64,000 bases of DNA from NCBI GenBank assembly GCA_965218555.1, contig OZ244625.1, forward strand, positions 1,364,001 through 1,428,000. Reading direction: 5' to 3'. Source of the stretch: JAPPLB01 sp965218555. Lineage in GTDB: Bacteria > Acidobacteriota > Terriglobia > Bryobacterales > UBA6623. Shown piece after piece: positions 53,171-61,895 of the stretch. A program made the position numbers and the translations under genes. Each line of letters starts with the position of its first letter. Positions within the stretch are counted from its first letter, which is position 1. The notes beneath the pieces were generated by a model. It was not told where the DNA came from. It saw nothing but the letters and a program-made list of their open reading frames with translations, and ran no database searches.

Positions 53171-54580
53171 ATGAATCAGGTTCACAGGATTGGGCAGGCT
53201 GTTCTGCTTGCGTGTCTTCTGGCGGTGCCGGCCCTGTACGCGGAGAACTGGTCCCGTTTTCGAGGTCCTAACGGCTCAGGCGTTTCCGAAGATACCGGAT
53301 ACCCCACCTCTTTCGGCCCCGATACGAATCTCATCTGGAAAGCGGAGGTTCGGTCCGCCAAGTCCTCTCCTGTGCTCACGGCTCGACACGTTTTCCTCAC
53401 GGGCTTCGCCGGCGAAAAGCTCTTCACGCAGTGCTTGGACCGCAAGACCGGCAAGCTGCTTTGGGAGCGGTCCATCGATCGGCGGCGTAAACCTCTCGTC
53501 AACAAGTTGAACGATCCCGCGGCTCTTACACCCGTGACGGACGGCGAGCATGTCTATGTGTTCTTCCAGGACTGGGGTCTCGTCAGCTATGACGCTGCCG
53601 GCAACCTTCGTTGGAAGACCCCGCTCGGCCCGTTCACCAATTCCCACGGCTTGGGGATCTCGCCCATCCTTGCGGACGGCCTGCTGGTGATTCAGGTGGA
53701 TCAGTTTGCCGACTCCTACATCGCGGCGTTCGATCTGGAGAATGGCGAGACCGTCTGGAAAACGAACCGCTCGGAATCCGAGAGTTGGTCGACACCCGTG
53801 TTCTACCGCCCTGACGGCGGTGCCCCTTACATCCTCACCGTCGGCGACCGGATGTTCGGCGCTCACCAGTTGAAAAGCGGCCGGCGTACTTTCACCGAAT
53901 CCAGCATGGCCGGGGCGATGGTAGCCAGTCCGATTTTGGAGGGAGACACTCTCTATGCTTTCGGCTACAACTTCGGGAATGCCCTCTCATTTGACGGTCC
54001 GCTTGAGAAGCGGGACAAGGACGGTGACGGCCAACTCGCCGCGAACGAGTACAAGGGCAGTGTTTGGTTGACCGGGATGGCGAAGTTCCGGGGCAACAAA
54101 GATGGCGTTCTCGATCGCGAGGAGTGGGATGCCGTACAAAGCCGCTACACGGGCCCCTCGCCATTGGTGGCGATGCGTTTGGAGCCGGGCAGTAATGGCG
54201 GGACACTCCGTACCCGCGAACTCTGGCGCTACGAAAAAGGTTTCAAGTTCGTCATCCCCTCGCCGCTGATCTACGACAACGTTCTTTACTATGTCAAGAA
54301 CGGCGGCATTTTCACTGCGATAGACGCTCAGACGGGCAAGCTGCTCAAGCAGGGCCGCCTCGAAGGCGCCATCGATCCCTATTCTGCCTCTCCGGTGGCT
54401 GCGGACGGTAAGATCTACCTCTCCAGTGAGAACGGCAAAGTCTCGGTGGTGAAACCGGGCGCTGATTGGGAAGTGATTACGGTCAACGATCTTGAAGAAG
54501 AGATCTTCGCTACGCCTGCCCTCTCGGACGGCAAGATCTTCGTCCGCACGACAGAGGGCCTTTACTGCTTCGGTAAGTGA
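53171..54580 (+). CDS. Exported PQQ-type beta-propeller protein with EF-hand insert
   Basis: 469 residues from MNQVHRIGQAVL, with GAGGGAG upstream. The signal peptide ends at ALYAENWSRFRGPNG, the standard opening of planctomycete-type PQQ-like propellers. Repeated blades carry the W-motif (TGKLLWERS, NGETVWKTN, TGKLLKQGR). An EF-hand calcium loop, DKDGDGQLAANE, and a second, GNKDGVLDREEW, interrupt the propeller near residues 285-330. No PQQ-binding catalytic Asp can be assigned, so structural or binding roles are possible. It continues the DUF1549/DUF1501 operon. Confidence 0.85.
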   Translation: MNQVHRIGQAVLLACLLAVPALYAENWSRFRGPNGSGVSEDTGYPTSFGPDTNLIWKAEVRSAKSSPVLTARHVFLTGFAGEKLFTQCLDRKTGKLLWERSIDRRRKPLVNKLNDPAALTPVTDGEHVYVFFQDWGLVSYDAAGNLRWKTPLGPFTNSHGLGISPILADGLLVIQVDQFADSYIAAFDLENGETVWKTNRSESESWSTPVFYRPDGGAPYILTVGDRMFGAHQLKSGRRTFTESSMAGAMVASPILEGDTLYAFGYNFGNALSFDGPLEKRDKDGDGQLAANEYKGSVWLTGMAKFRGNKDGVLDREEWDAVQSRYTGPSPLVAMRLEPGSNGGTLRTRELWRYEKGFKFVIPSPLIYDNVLYYVKNGGIFTAIDAQTGKLLKQGRLEGAIDPYSASPVAADGKIYLSSENGKVSVVKPGADWEVITVNDLEEEIFATPALSDGKIFVRTTEGLYCFGK

Positions 54581-54712
54581 CGGCGCTGCGGTCGAGATCG
54601 CATGCGGCGTCATCACGCAGAGCTTGGCGTACGTTTCGGACCGACTCGTCGGGATAGCGGGACCCCGCTTCTTGACGTTCACATATCGAGTTCTCCGGCA
54701 CGAGGTGTGTTC

Positions 54713-56083
54713 ATGAGAATCAGCCGTACATGCGTTTGCCTCATATGGTTCGCGGGAACCTGCGTTTCACTCTCCGCGGATGCATCGGAAGCCGCATCCC
54801 AATGGGTTTTGTCTTCGCCAACAGCCAGCGCGCGTTGGAGCGTGGGAAGCCGGCACTACATCGCCTGGAAGTCTCCCAAGAACGACGCGGACAGCGGGGT
54901 TCAGATTGCGTACAGCACCGACAGTGGTACGAACTGGAAGGCGGTTGCGGACAATACACGCAACACCGGCCGGTATCTATGGAAGGTCCCGGACTCCGTC
55001 TCCACCAACTGCCTCTTTCGGATCGCACCGGCAGAAGGCGGCCCGCCGACCCAGGCGCAATTCTCTATCGTCCCCTCGCAGGAGGTGCCGCACTACCAAT
55101 GGACCAACGTCACTACGTCGGCGGCCTATGCTCCGCGGGATGGTGCGGGGGCTTTGGTGTTCAAGGGTCTGATGTGGCTGCTCGGCGGCTGGAATCCCAA
55201 TGACAAAGTGTATTTCCCCAGAATCTGTAACAACGAAGTCTGGAGCTCGGCTGATGGCGCTCAATGGACCTTGGTCAAGCCGAACACCTTTCTGGATGAT
55301 CGATTCGATTCCAAGAGCGATTGGGAGGGACGGCACACCGCCGGTTACGTCGTTTACAGGGGAAAAATGTGGATCGTCGGTGGAGATGCAAACCAGGGGC
55401 ATTACCAGAACGACGTTTGGAATTCGGAGGATGGTAAGACGTGGAATCACGTCAACAAGGGGCGGGACCTCCCGTGGGGACCGCGGGTATTGCACTACAC
55501 GTTGGTCTTCGACGACAAGATCTGGGTGATGGGCGGACAAACGATTCCCCAGATTGCCCCCGAGGCGGAGGTTTTCTATCGCGACGTCTGGCAGACCACG
55601 GACGGCATCCATTGGGTTCCGGTTAAGCCTGAGGAGCCCTATTGGTCAGCCCGCGGCATGATTGGCGGCAACGTGGTCTTCAAAGGCCGCATGTGGATTC
55701 TGGGCGGAGGCACGTACGATACCCCGCAAACCTCCTTCCGGCGGTACTACGGCGACATCTGGAGCTCGGCGGATGGCGTCCATTGGACCCTTGAGAACGA
55801 GGCGCCGCCCTGGACCCCCCGTCAGTACCACGAGGTCGCCGTGTTCGATAACCGGATGTGGGTGATGGAAGGCTCCGCTGAACCGGGCGTGAGTGGAAAT
55901 GACGTTTGGTATTCCGCCGACGGCCTCAACTGGTACGAGTTGCCGAACACTCCCTGGGCGACTCGCCATGCCGCCAGCGTTTTTGTTCACGGCAACGCCC
56001 TGTGGATTCTCGGCGGCAGCGACAAGGGCAAGATGGACAAAGAGGTTTGGAAGCTCGTCAACAGGGCGGCGCCATCCCGGTGA
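54713..56083 (+). CDS. Exported Kelch-like beta-propeller protein
   Basis: 456 residues from MRISRTCVCLIWF; earlier in-frame codons lie in the intergenic space. After a signal peptide, an N-terminal beta-sandwich-like part (about residues 30-120) is followed by five Kelch-type repeats: MWLLGGWNP, MWIVGGDAN, IWVMGGQTI, MWILGGGTY and LWILGGSDK, each with an NDVWxSxDGxxW segment. Such propellers bind carbohydrates or proteins. It is the last gene of the run that starts at 47363; its 133-base spacing from the PQQ gene allows separate transcription. Confidence 0.82.
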   Translation: MRISRTCVCLIWFAGTCVSLSADASEAASQWVLSSPTASARWSVGSRHYIAWKSPKNDADSGVQIAYSTDSGTNWKAVADNTRNTGRYLWKVPDSVSTNCLFRIAPAEGGPPTQAQFSIVPSQEVPHYQWTNVTTSAAYAPRDGAGALVFKGLMWLLGGWNPNDKVYFPRICNNEVWSSADGAQWTLVKPNTFLDDRFDSKSDWEGRHTAGYVVYRGKMWIVGGDANQGHYQNDVWNSEDGKTWNHVNKGRDLPWGPRVLHYTLVFDDKIWVMGGQTIPQIAPEAEVFYRDVWQTTDGIHWVPVKPEEPYWSARGMIGGNVVFKGRMWILGGGTYDTPQTSFRRYYGDIWSSADGVHWTLENEAPPWTPRQYHEVAVFDNRMWVMEGSAEPGVSGNDVWYSADGLNWYELPNTPWATRHAASVFVHGNALWILGGSDKGKMDKEVWKLVNRAAPSR

Positions 56084-56375
56084 CTCGAAATCTAATGCAA
56101 ATCACCTGCGGGAAAACATGAATCGAGCTTGGGCCTCCCGACCTTTGGGATCGACTCATCATTCCCAAACTGCCGGCCAAGGGCAGAGATCGGGAAAACC
56201 GCTGCTTCGTTTCAACGCGATTGGTTGCATTGAGCGCTGAAGTCCCGAGTTGTTAATGGCCGGCATAGCCGTGTCGGAGCAATGGAAGAAGTTCCCCGGG
56301 TGAGCCAAGGAGAACGTTCCCCTTCGGCTCGAGGTACTGAAGCCCTTCAGTCTTGTTTCTACCGCCCCGGCCTGC

Positions 56376-57326
56376 CTAGTTGTGGAACCTCAACAGGTTG
56401 TCCCCGGTCAGACCGATTCGACTGATGGGCGGGTTGGCCTTGAGACTGGCGTGTGGGCGGTGCCAATTGTAGCGGTGGAGCCAGTGTCTGAGGTGTTGGG
56501 CACGCTGGGTGGAGGTGGGGTAGGGGTGTGCGTAGGCCCACTCGCGGAGTGCGGTCTGGATGAAGCGTTCGGCTTTGCCGTTGGTACGGGGGGTGAAGGG
56601 CCGGGTGAAGCGATGGCGTAGGCCGCGTTGGGCACAGCGTGCATGGAAGGCCCTGGAACGGTAACACCCGCCGTTGTCAGTGAGCACGCGGCGGACGCGG
56701 ATGCCGAGGCGGTGGTAGTAGTCGAGGGCGGCGGTGAGGAAGGCCGCGGCAGTGGCGGCGGTCTGGTCGGGATAGAGCTGGGAGAAGGCGAGACGGGAGT
56801 GGTCGTCGACGCAGACATGAAGGTATTCCCAGCCGGCGCCGGGGCTGGAGTGGCGGCGGTCCCCGGTGACGCGGTGACCGGGGCGGCGAAAGCGGCCGAG
56901 TTTCTTGATATCAAGGTGCAGCAGGTCGCCCGGGTGGGGATGTTCGTAGCGGCGGACGGGCGGCGGCGGGTCGAGGGCACTAAGGCGAGCAAGCCCCTGG
57001 CGGCGGAGGACTCGACTGACGGTAGCGGGCGCCACCCCAACAGTGGCGGCGATCTGGGCGCCGGTCCAGCGCAGCCGGCGCAAGGCGGTGATGCGGCTGA
57101 TGAGAGTGGCAGGTATGCTGCGGGGCGAGCGGTGCGGACGCGAACTGCGGTCGAGCAATCCGTCCGCGCCCTCAGCCCGATAGCGGGCTACCCACTTGCG
57201 CACCGTACGTGCGCAGACCCCGAAGGCGCTGGCCACCGCCTTCGGGGTCTGGCCCTGGTCGAGAATCCGCCGGACGACAGCGGCTCGACTCTGCGGCGTC
57301 AACTTGGCATTCTGATGGATGTTCAC
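56376..57326 (-). CDS. IS481-family transposase
   Basis: 316 residues from MNIHQNAKLTPQSR. An N-terminal helix-turn-helix (KAVASAFGVCARTVRKWVARY) is followed by the rve-type DDE core: Asp in LLHLDIKKLG, Asp in VLTDNGGCYRS and Glu in NGKAERFIQ. It appears intact. The stop codon TAG is formed by the CTAG target at 56376-56379, outside the element proper, so the reading frame depends on the insertion site. Confidence 0.9.
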   Translation of the reverse strand: MNIHQNAKLTPQSRAAVVRRILDQGQTPKAVASAFGVCARTVRKWVARYRAEGADGLLDRSSRPHRSPRSIPATLISRITALRRLRWTGAQIAATVGVAPATVSRVLRRQGLARLSALDPPPPVRRYEHPHPGDLLHLDIKKLGRFRRPGHRVTGDRRHSSPGAGWEYLHVCVDDHSRLAFSQLYPDQTAATAAAFLTAALDYYHRLGIRVRRVLTDNGGCYRSRAFHARCAQRGLRHRFTRPFTPRTNGKAERFIQTALREWAYAHPYPTSTQRAQHLRHWLHRYNWHRPHASLKANPPISRIGLTGDNLLRFHN

Positions 57327-57412
57327 TTGGTCCTCCTTCCGGGAAACTTTGTGCTTGGTACCCTCAGTTTCCTCGGTTGGGACCGAGTGAACAACCTATT
57401 GAAAGATCACAG
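56380..57412 (-). mobile_element. IS481-family element
   Basis: Inverted ends TGTGGAACCTCAACAGGTTG (from 56381) and, from 57411 inward, TGTGATCTTTCAATAGGTTG. A CTAG direct repeat flanks it (56376-56379 and 57413-57416), the known IS481 target. Copy A of the host element (near 11390) has the uninterrupted version TAGCATG, confirming the boundaries. Confidence 0.88.
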
Positions 57413-58226
57413 CTAGCATGAGGACAGCGAGGCCGGAATCGTAGAGATCGACTTCCCGTTACCGCGAACCTGGGAGCGCGTGCGAAGGAAAAATCCTTGC
57501 CCGCATTAAGGAGGTGAGATCACGCCCATTCGTCTCCGATCAAGGCTGCACCGGCAACCCCGCCCGGCAGGTCCTCTCGCCGCAAGCCCGGCGAGACTGC
57601 CCAGGCCCTCCCCGGCCGACCCGGCTGGGCCGGCTGCGGTCTTCCCGGCGCCCCCAAGCTGCCCCAGGCTGCCGCGTCCGAGGTGCGTTCGTCCGGCGGA
57701 GGAAAAAGTCGAAAAGAGTTGCACAGGATGCGCGGACGCTGCGGACGGACGACCTTCTGGCCAAGCGCATGGATGGCGCCTCTTGGTCGCAAATCCTGTG
57801 TCGGAATGGGGGTTCTGTTCGCCGTTGGTGCGCAAGGGTCGCACCACCAGAAAGCGCCGCCCGGACCGCCGCGCCCGCTGCCAAGTCTCGGCTTGCCTGC
57901 CCGGCATTTCCCGCTATTTCCCGCCATTTCCCGGCATTTTTTTCACCTGAGCAAGTGTCCGCGCGCCGTCAGCCGTTCTGGGTGGGCCTCACGACGAGCG
58001 CTGACAGCCGCAGCTCCCGTCGCCCTCCGGGCTCCCTCCGCGCCGTCAACGTCAACAACCTTTCAGCAAACCGAGGACACATCTGGATCTCAAACTTTTT
58101 TGCAGAACTTGACGCACACAACTAAGGAACGTTCTATATTGCACAAACAGGGGAACTTTCTACATTGCGTTGACAATAGCCGGCATGCCGCAGTGAACGC
58201 ACAGGTTTATTGTTTACAATGGGGCC

Positions 58227-58276
58227 GCAACTTCCCAAACTGCCTGTCGCGGGTTCGATCCCCTTCTTCCGCTCCC
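58227..58276 (+). other. Degenerate tRNA-Gly(CCC)-like 3' half
   Basis: CAACTTCCCAAACTG followed by GTCGCGGGTTCGATCCCC and TTCCGCTCC resembles the anticodon arm, T-arm and acceptor end of tRNA-Gly(CCC). Two anticodon-stem pairs and two T-stem pairs are broken, and no 5' half (GCGGAAG) is found upstream. It may be a remnant attachment site or tRNA pseudogene. Similarity is judged by eye only. Confidence 0.35.
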
Positions 58277-58347
58277 ATGTTTTCAACAGCTTGGGGCTTG
58301 TTGGCCTCGGAGCCTGCCCCCTTGCTGCTCCGTTTGCATGACGTTAT

Positions 58348-60651
58348 ATGACCTTTGACCAATGGTTTGTGCGGGCAACGGGGATCGACGCGGGGCCGTT
58401 TCCTTTTCAGCGGCGTTTCGCCACCGAGGCTGCATTGCCGAACCGGGTGCGGGCGCCGACGGGCTTGGGCAAGACGGCCATGGCCGTGCTGGGTTGGCTC
58501 TGGCGGCGGTGGTTCGCGGAGGATGCGGTACAGCAGGCGACGCCGCGGCGGCTTGTTTACTGTCTGCCCATGCGAGTTCTGGTGGAGCAGACGCGGGACT
58601 CGGTGAAGGGTTGGCTTGCGAATCTCGGACTTGCGGACCAGGTTCAGGTGTACGTCCTGATGGGCGGAGAAGGGAGCGAAGATTGGGATCTCCACCCTGA
58701 GAAACCGGCCATTCTGATCGGAACACAGGACATGCTGCTTAGCCGGGCGCTGAACTGGGGCTACGGCATGAGCCGCTATCGATGGCCGATGCACTTCGGT
58801 CTACTCAACAACGATTCCCTCTGGATTTTCGATGAAGTGCAGTTGATGGATGTCGGCGTGGCCACCAGCGCGCAACTTGAAGGTTTCCGTGCATCGATGG
58901 GGGTATTCGGGCCGACCCGGAGCATTTGGATGTCGGCGACTCTTGACGAGAGCTGGCTCGAGACGGTTGATTTTCCGAAAGAGCAGCTTGGCCGGCGTCT
59001 CGAACTGGACGCGCAGGATCTCCAGAACAAGGATGTCAAAAAACTCTGGACTGCGCCGAAACCACTATCCAAATCCAACGCTGCAATGGGAGATGTCGCG
59101 GCGTGTGCTGATGAGATTGCCAAGGCCCACCGTCCCGGAACCAAGACCTTGGCCGTGTTCAACACCGTCAAGCGGGCGGTCGACGTGTTCAAACGTTTAC
59201 AACGATTAGCCGAGAGCACCGACCGTCCCCGGCCTGTGCTGATCCATTCGCGCTTTCGATCTGATGATCGCGAGCGGCACCTTCGGACCTTTCTTGAGAG
59301 CGGGGATATCATCGCCGTCACCACCCAGGTCGTCGAAGCGGGCGTCGATGTCTCCGCGGCGACGCTTCTGACCGAGCTCGCCCCGTGGGCGTCTCTCGTG
59401 CAGCGTTTCGGTCGCTGCAACCGTAGAGGCGAAGATCAGGAAGCAAAGGTGATTTGGTTTGATCCGGGCAAGATTGACGAGAAGTCCAAGGACACAGCTC
59501 CCTACCGGGAGGAGGACTTGCGGGAATCGCGGCGCGTGCTGCTTTTGTGCGAGGACGTCTCGCTTCAAGCCTTGGATCGCCTTGCTGCCGAGATGCCCCT
59601 CGAAGCCGCGCACGTCATCCGGAGACGTGACCTCGTTGACTTGTTTGACACAACTCCCGACCTGGCCGGCAACGATATCGACGTTTCTCGTTTCATCCGC
59701 AGCGGCGACGAGCACGACGTGAAGGTGTTCTGGCGGGACTGGGACCAGGGTAATAAGAAAGAACCACGAAACGACAAGGCATGGCGCCGGGTCGAGCTTA
59801 AAGAGCTTTGCTCCGTACCGGTTGGAGATTTCAGGGCGTTTGCAACAAACCCCAAGCTCAGGGATAAGATACGGTGGTGGAACCCCCTGGATGGTGCCTG
59901 GGTTCGCGCCATATCCACCGCCATATACCCCGGCCAAACGTACTTGGTTCATGCCAGCGTAGGCGGATATGACAAGGAGAGTGGCTGGGACAGTAGGCAT
60001 ACCAGTCCTGTCTCCGTGCTCGGGCCTGCCGGCCGTCCTGGGTTGGACGATAGCGAGTACGACGATGATGGTCTCTCAAAGACAGATCAATGGCAGACAA
60101 TCGCCGACCATACGGAAGAGGTCTGCCGGACGATGGAGGACATCGTCGAAGCGGTAGCATCGCTCGGCGACGCCGAACAGCACTTGCTAAGAGTGGCTGT
60201 CCGCTGGCACGACTGGGGCAAGGCGCACCAGAAGTTCCAGATCAAAATCGATGATGGACAGGAGCTTGCAAGTGGAGTAGAGGATAGTCAGGTCACCTTC
60301 CGAAGGAACCGACCGGATGAATGGCGTGACCGCCGCGACATCGCCAAAGCCCCTGGTGAACGGAGGGATAAGGACGGCAATATCAGCGATCCGGGCTTCT
60401 GGCGTAGCGTTGGCAACAACGAAGGCGGCCGTCGGCACTTCCGGCACGAACTGGCATCCGCGTTGGCGGTGCTCCAGAGACTACATAATACGCACCGGGG
60501 TCTGAACGATGACGAACTGAACCTCACGGCTTATCTGATCGCTGCGCATCATGGCAAGGTGCGACTGTCGATTCGCTCGCTTCCGAAGGAGTTGCGGCCT
60601 AGCAGTATCCATGTGTCAAGGTTTCGCTCCAGGGTCGGTTTTAAGCTCTGA
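58348..60651 (+). CDS. cas3: Type I-G (I-U) CRISPR-associated helicase/nuclease Cas3, 3' end cut by IS110
   Basis: 767 codons. The order is helicase then HD, as in type I-G Cas3: Walker A APTGLGKT (about 36-43), CLPMRVLVEQT, DEVQ box FDEVQLMD (about 160), MSATLD, ITTQVVEAGVDVS-type motif V and QRFGRCNRRGE motif VI; then GNDIDVSRFIRSGDE, highly typical of this family. The HD nuclease part has WHDWGKAH (about 621), RHELASALA and AAHHGKVRLS (about 734). Homology ends near 60597; the last 16 or so codons come from the inserted IS110. No other cas gene or CRISPR array is in the window, so this is an orphan and probably non-functional in interference. Confidence 0.88.
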   Translation: MTFDQWFVRATGIDAGPFPFQRRFATEAALPNRVRAPTGLGKTAMAVLGWLWRRWFAEDAVQQATPRRLVYCLPMRVLVEQTRDSVKGWLANLGLADQVQVYVLMGGEGSEDWDLHPEKPAILIGTQDMLLSRALNWGYGMSRYRWPMHFGLLNNDSLWIFDEVQLMDVGVATSAQLEGFRASMGVFGPTRSIWMSATLDESWLETVDFPKEQLGRRLELDAQDLQNKDVKKLWTAPKPLSKSNAAMGDVAACADEIAKAHRPGTKTLAVFNTVKRAVDVFKRLQRLAESTDRPRPVLIHSRFRSDDRERHLRTFLESGDIIAVTTQVVEAGVDVSAATLLTELAPWASLVQRFGRCNRRGEDQEAKVIWFDPGKIDEKSKDTAPYREEDLRESRRVLLLCEDVSLQALDRLAAEMPLEAAHVIRRRDLVDLFDTTPDLAGNDIDVSRFIRSGDEHDVKVFWRDWDQGNKKEPRNDKAWRRVELKELCSVPVGDFRAFATNPKLRDKIRWWNPLDGAWVRAISTAIYPGQTYLVHASVGGYDKESGWDSRHTSPVSVLGPAGRPGLDDSEYDDDGLSKTDQWQTIADHTEEVCRTMEDIVEAVASLGDAEQHLLRVAVRWHDWGKAHQKFQIKIDDGQELASGVEDSQVTFRRNRPDEWRDRRDIAKAPGERRDKDGNISDPGFWRSVGNNEGGRRHFRHELASALAVLQRLHNTHRGLNDDELNLTAYLIAAHHGKVRLSIRSLPKELRPSSIHVSRFRSRVGFKL

Positions 60652-60688
60652 AGACGGCGGGTGGTGCGAAGAGCGGGGGGCGCGCATG

Positions 60689-61636
60689 TCAGTTGGCCGT
60701 GGCCGGTTCGGGGATCCAGAGGCGGTCCTGTTGGACGAGGATGTTGGGCAGGACGACGAGCTTCCTCATGACGGCCGTGATGGCGACCATGGGCGGCTTG
60801 CCGGCGTCGCGCAGCGCGGTGTACTTTCTCCCGAGGTGGGGGTTGCAGCGGATGGCGGCGACGGCGGGCATGGAGAGCAACCGCCGCACCTTTTCCCTGC
60901 CGCCCTGGATGAAGCTGCGTCGCTTGCAGGCTTCGGACTCGCGGGCCAGCGGTGCCAGCCCGGCGAGGCTGGCGGCGCGAGGGCCGGTGAGGGTGCCGAG
61001 CTGGGACATGTGGACGATGAGTCCTGCGGCGGTGATGTTGGAGATTCCGGGGATCGAGGTCAGGATCTCGAACCGGCGCTTCAGATCCTCGCGGGTCTCG
61101 AGGAGCTTCCGGATCTCGGCGTCGACGCGCTTCAGCTGGCGCTCGCTCTGGGCGAGCCGCTCGCGGTTGACGCGCATGGCCAGAGGATGGCGCAAGTGCT
61201 TGCCGCGGTTGCCGATGGCGGTGCGGTCGCCGACCAGCGCGTCGCGCACGAGTTGCAGTTCGGCGAGGTCGCGGTCGCTGTGGGACTTTGCCGCGGTTGG
61301 GCGCAGGTCGACGATGGCGTCCGCCATCGTCGCCAGCGTGCGGGCGTCGACGGCGTCGGTTTTGGCGCGGCGTCGCTGCGATCTGGCGAAGCACCGGACC
61401 TGGTACGGATTGATCGCGTACAGCGGAAGACCGGCCTTCAGCAGCGCCTCCTCGAAGTCGCGGTGCCAAGGTCCGCTGGGCTCGTAGGCGATGCGCTCGG
61501 CCTCGGGGCCGATCCAGCCGATCAGCTTCTGGAAGCCGGCCGCATCGTTCCAGAAGCGGGCCGCCCTGCCCTCGGGCGCGGCGTAGGCGTCGAGGTGGGC
61601 TTTCGAGATATCGATCCCGATGGTATGGTTGGTCAT
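60689..61636 (-). CDS. IS110-family DEDD transposase
   Basis: 315 residues from MTNHTIGIDISK; an open extension of 27 codons upstream is outside the family. RuvC-like DEDD residues: Asp in GIDISKAHLD, Glu in AYEPSGPWH and Asp pair in KTDAVDARTLA. The C-terminal transposase_20 region has SIPGISNITAAGLI and RSFIQGGREKVRRLL. These recombinases work with a structured bridge RNA encoded in a non-coding end. The gene looks intact. Confidence 0.92.
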   Translation of the reverse strand: MTNHTIGIDISKAHLDAYAAPEGRAARFWNDAAGFQKLIGWIGPEAERIAYEPSGPWHRDFEEALLKAGLPLYAINPYQVRCFARSQRRRAKTDAVDARTLATMADAIVDLRPTAAKSHSDRDLAELQLVRDALVGDRTAIGNRGKHLRHPLAMRVNRERLAQSERQLKRVDAEIRKLLETREDLKRRFEILTSIPGISNITAAGLIVHMSQLGTLTGPRAASLAGLAPLARESEACKRRSFIQGGREKVRRLLSMPAVAAIRCNPHLGRKYTALRDAGKPPMVAITAVMRKLVVLPNILVQQDRLWIPEPATAN

Positions 61637-61840
61637 TTTCCCTTCTGCTGTGCTTGTCATGCGAGCCATGATGCTCATGTATGCATTCAGGACGTTGGGA
61701 AGGACGGTGGCGGCCACACTGCTAAACGGCCCCGAACGGCCAAGCCCGTGACGGCCCGACCAGCGCCCCCCTTCAGCGCTCCCGCGGGAGCGCTGAAGGG
61801 CCGGGTTCTCCCAGGAGCCCGGGTGCTGACGTTAACAGAC
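61637..61840 (-). ncRNA. Candidate bridge-RNA region of IS110
   Basis: The roughly 200 bases upstream of the transposase start are non-coding, the place where IS110-group elements encode the bridge RNA. The stretch is GC-rich and contains a perfect 32-base palindrome (61769-61800). Loop sequences matching donor and target were not identified, so this rests on position. Confidence 0.3.
61769..61800. repeat. Perfect 32-base palindrome
   Basis: CCCTTCAGCGCTCCCG is followed immediately by its exact reverse complement. It would form a 16-bp GC-rich hairpin or cruciform. It lies between the IS110 transposase start and the IS1182-like gene and may belong to either element or act as a terminator. 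Confidence 0.75.
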
Positions 61841-61895
61841 AAGCCCGTGTCTAAAAACCACATTGCCGTAGGAGTGTTTCAGCGTAAAATCAGGT

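Larger units (their letters stand above)
56272..58175 (+). mobile_element. Non-autonomous IS21-like element, copy B (complete, split by IS481)
   Basis: The left end TGTCGGAGCAATGGAAGAAG and, read inward from 58175, the right end TGTCAACGCAATGTAGAAAG are inverted repeats. Each is followed by a second AGAACGTTCC repeat, the two-site arrangement of IS21-family ends. A perfect 7-bp duplication ATAGCCG flanks it (56265-56271 and 58176-58182). Subtracting IS481 and one CTAG leaves 867 bp. It has no istA or istB. Its end repeats differ from those of the IS21 at 37711, so another IS21 type would have mobilised it. Confidence 0.8.
60598..61840 (-). mobile_element. IS110-family element (ends approximate)
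   Basis: The left limit is set by where the Cas3 reading frame loses family resemblance; the right limit by the start of the next transposase region. IS110 elements have no clear terminal repeats or target duplication, so exact ends cannot be read. One intact transposase gene lies within on the minus strand. Confidence 0.6.

Noticed and set aside
57506..57907. Open frames conserved between copies A and B of the non-autonomous element
   Set aside because: All three phases stay open and similar, and copy A loses the frames at the MITE, so conservation is better explained at DNA level.
58183..58226. 5' half completing a functional tRNA-Gly
   Set aside because: No sequence able to pair with the acceptor strand CTTCCGC is found, and the D-arm is not convincing.
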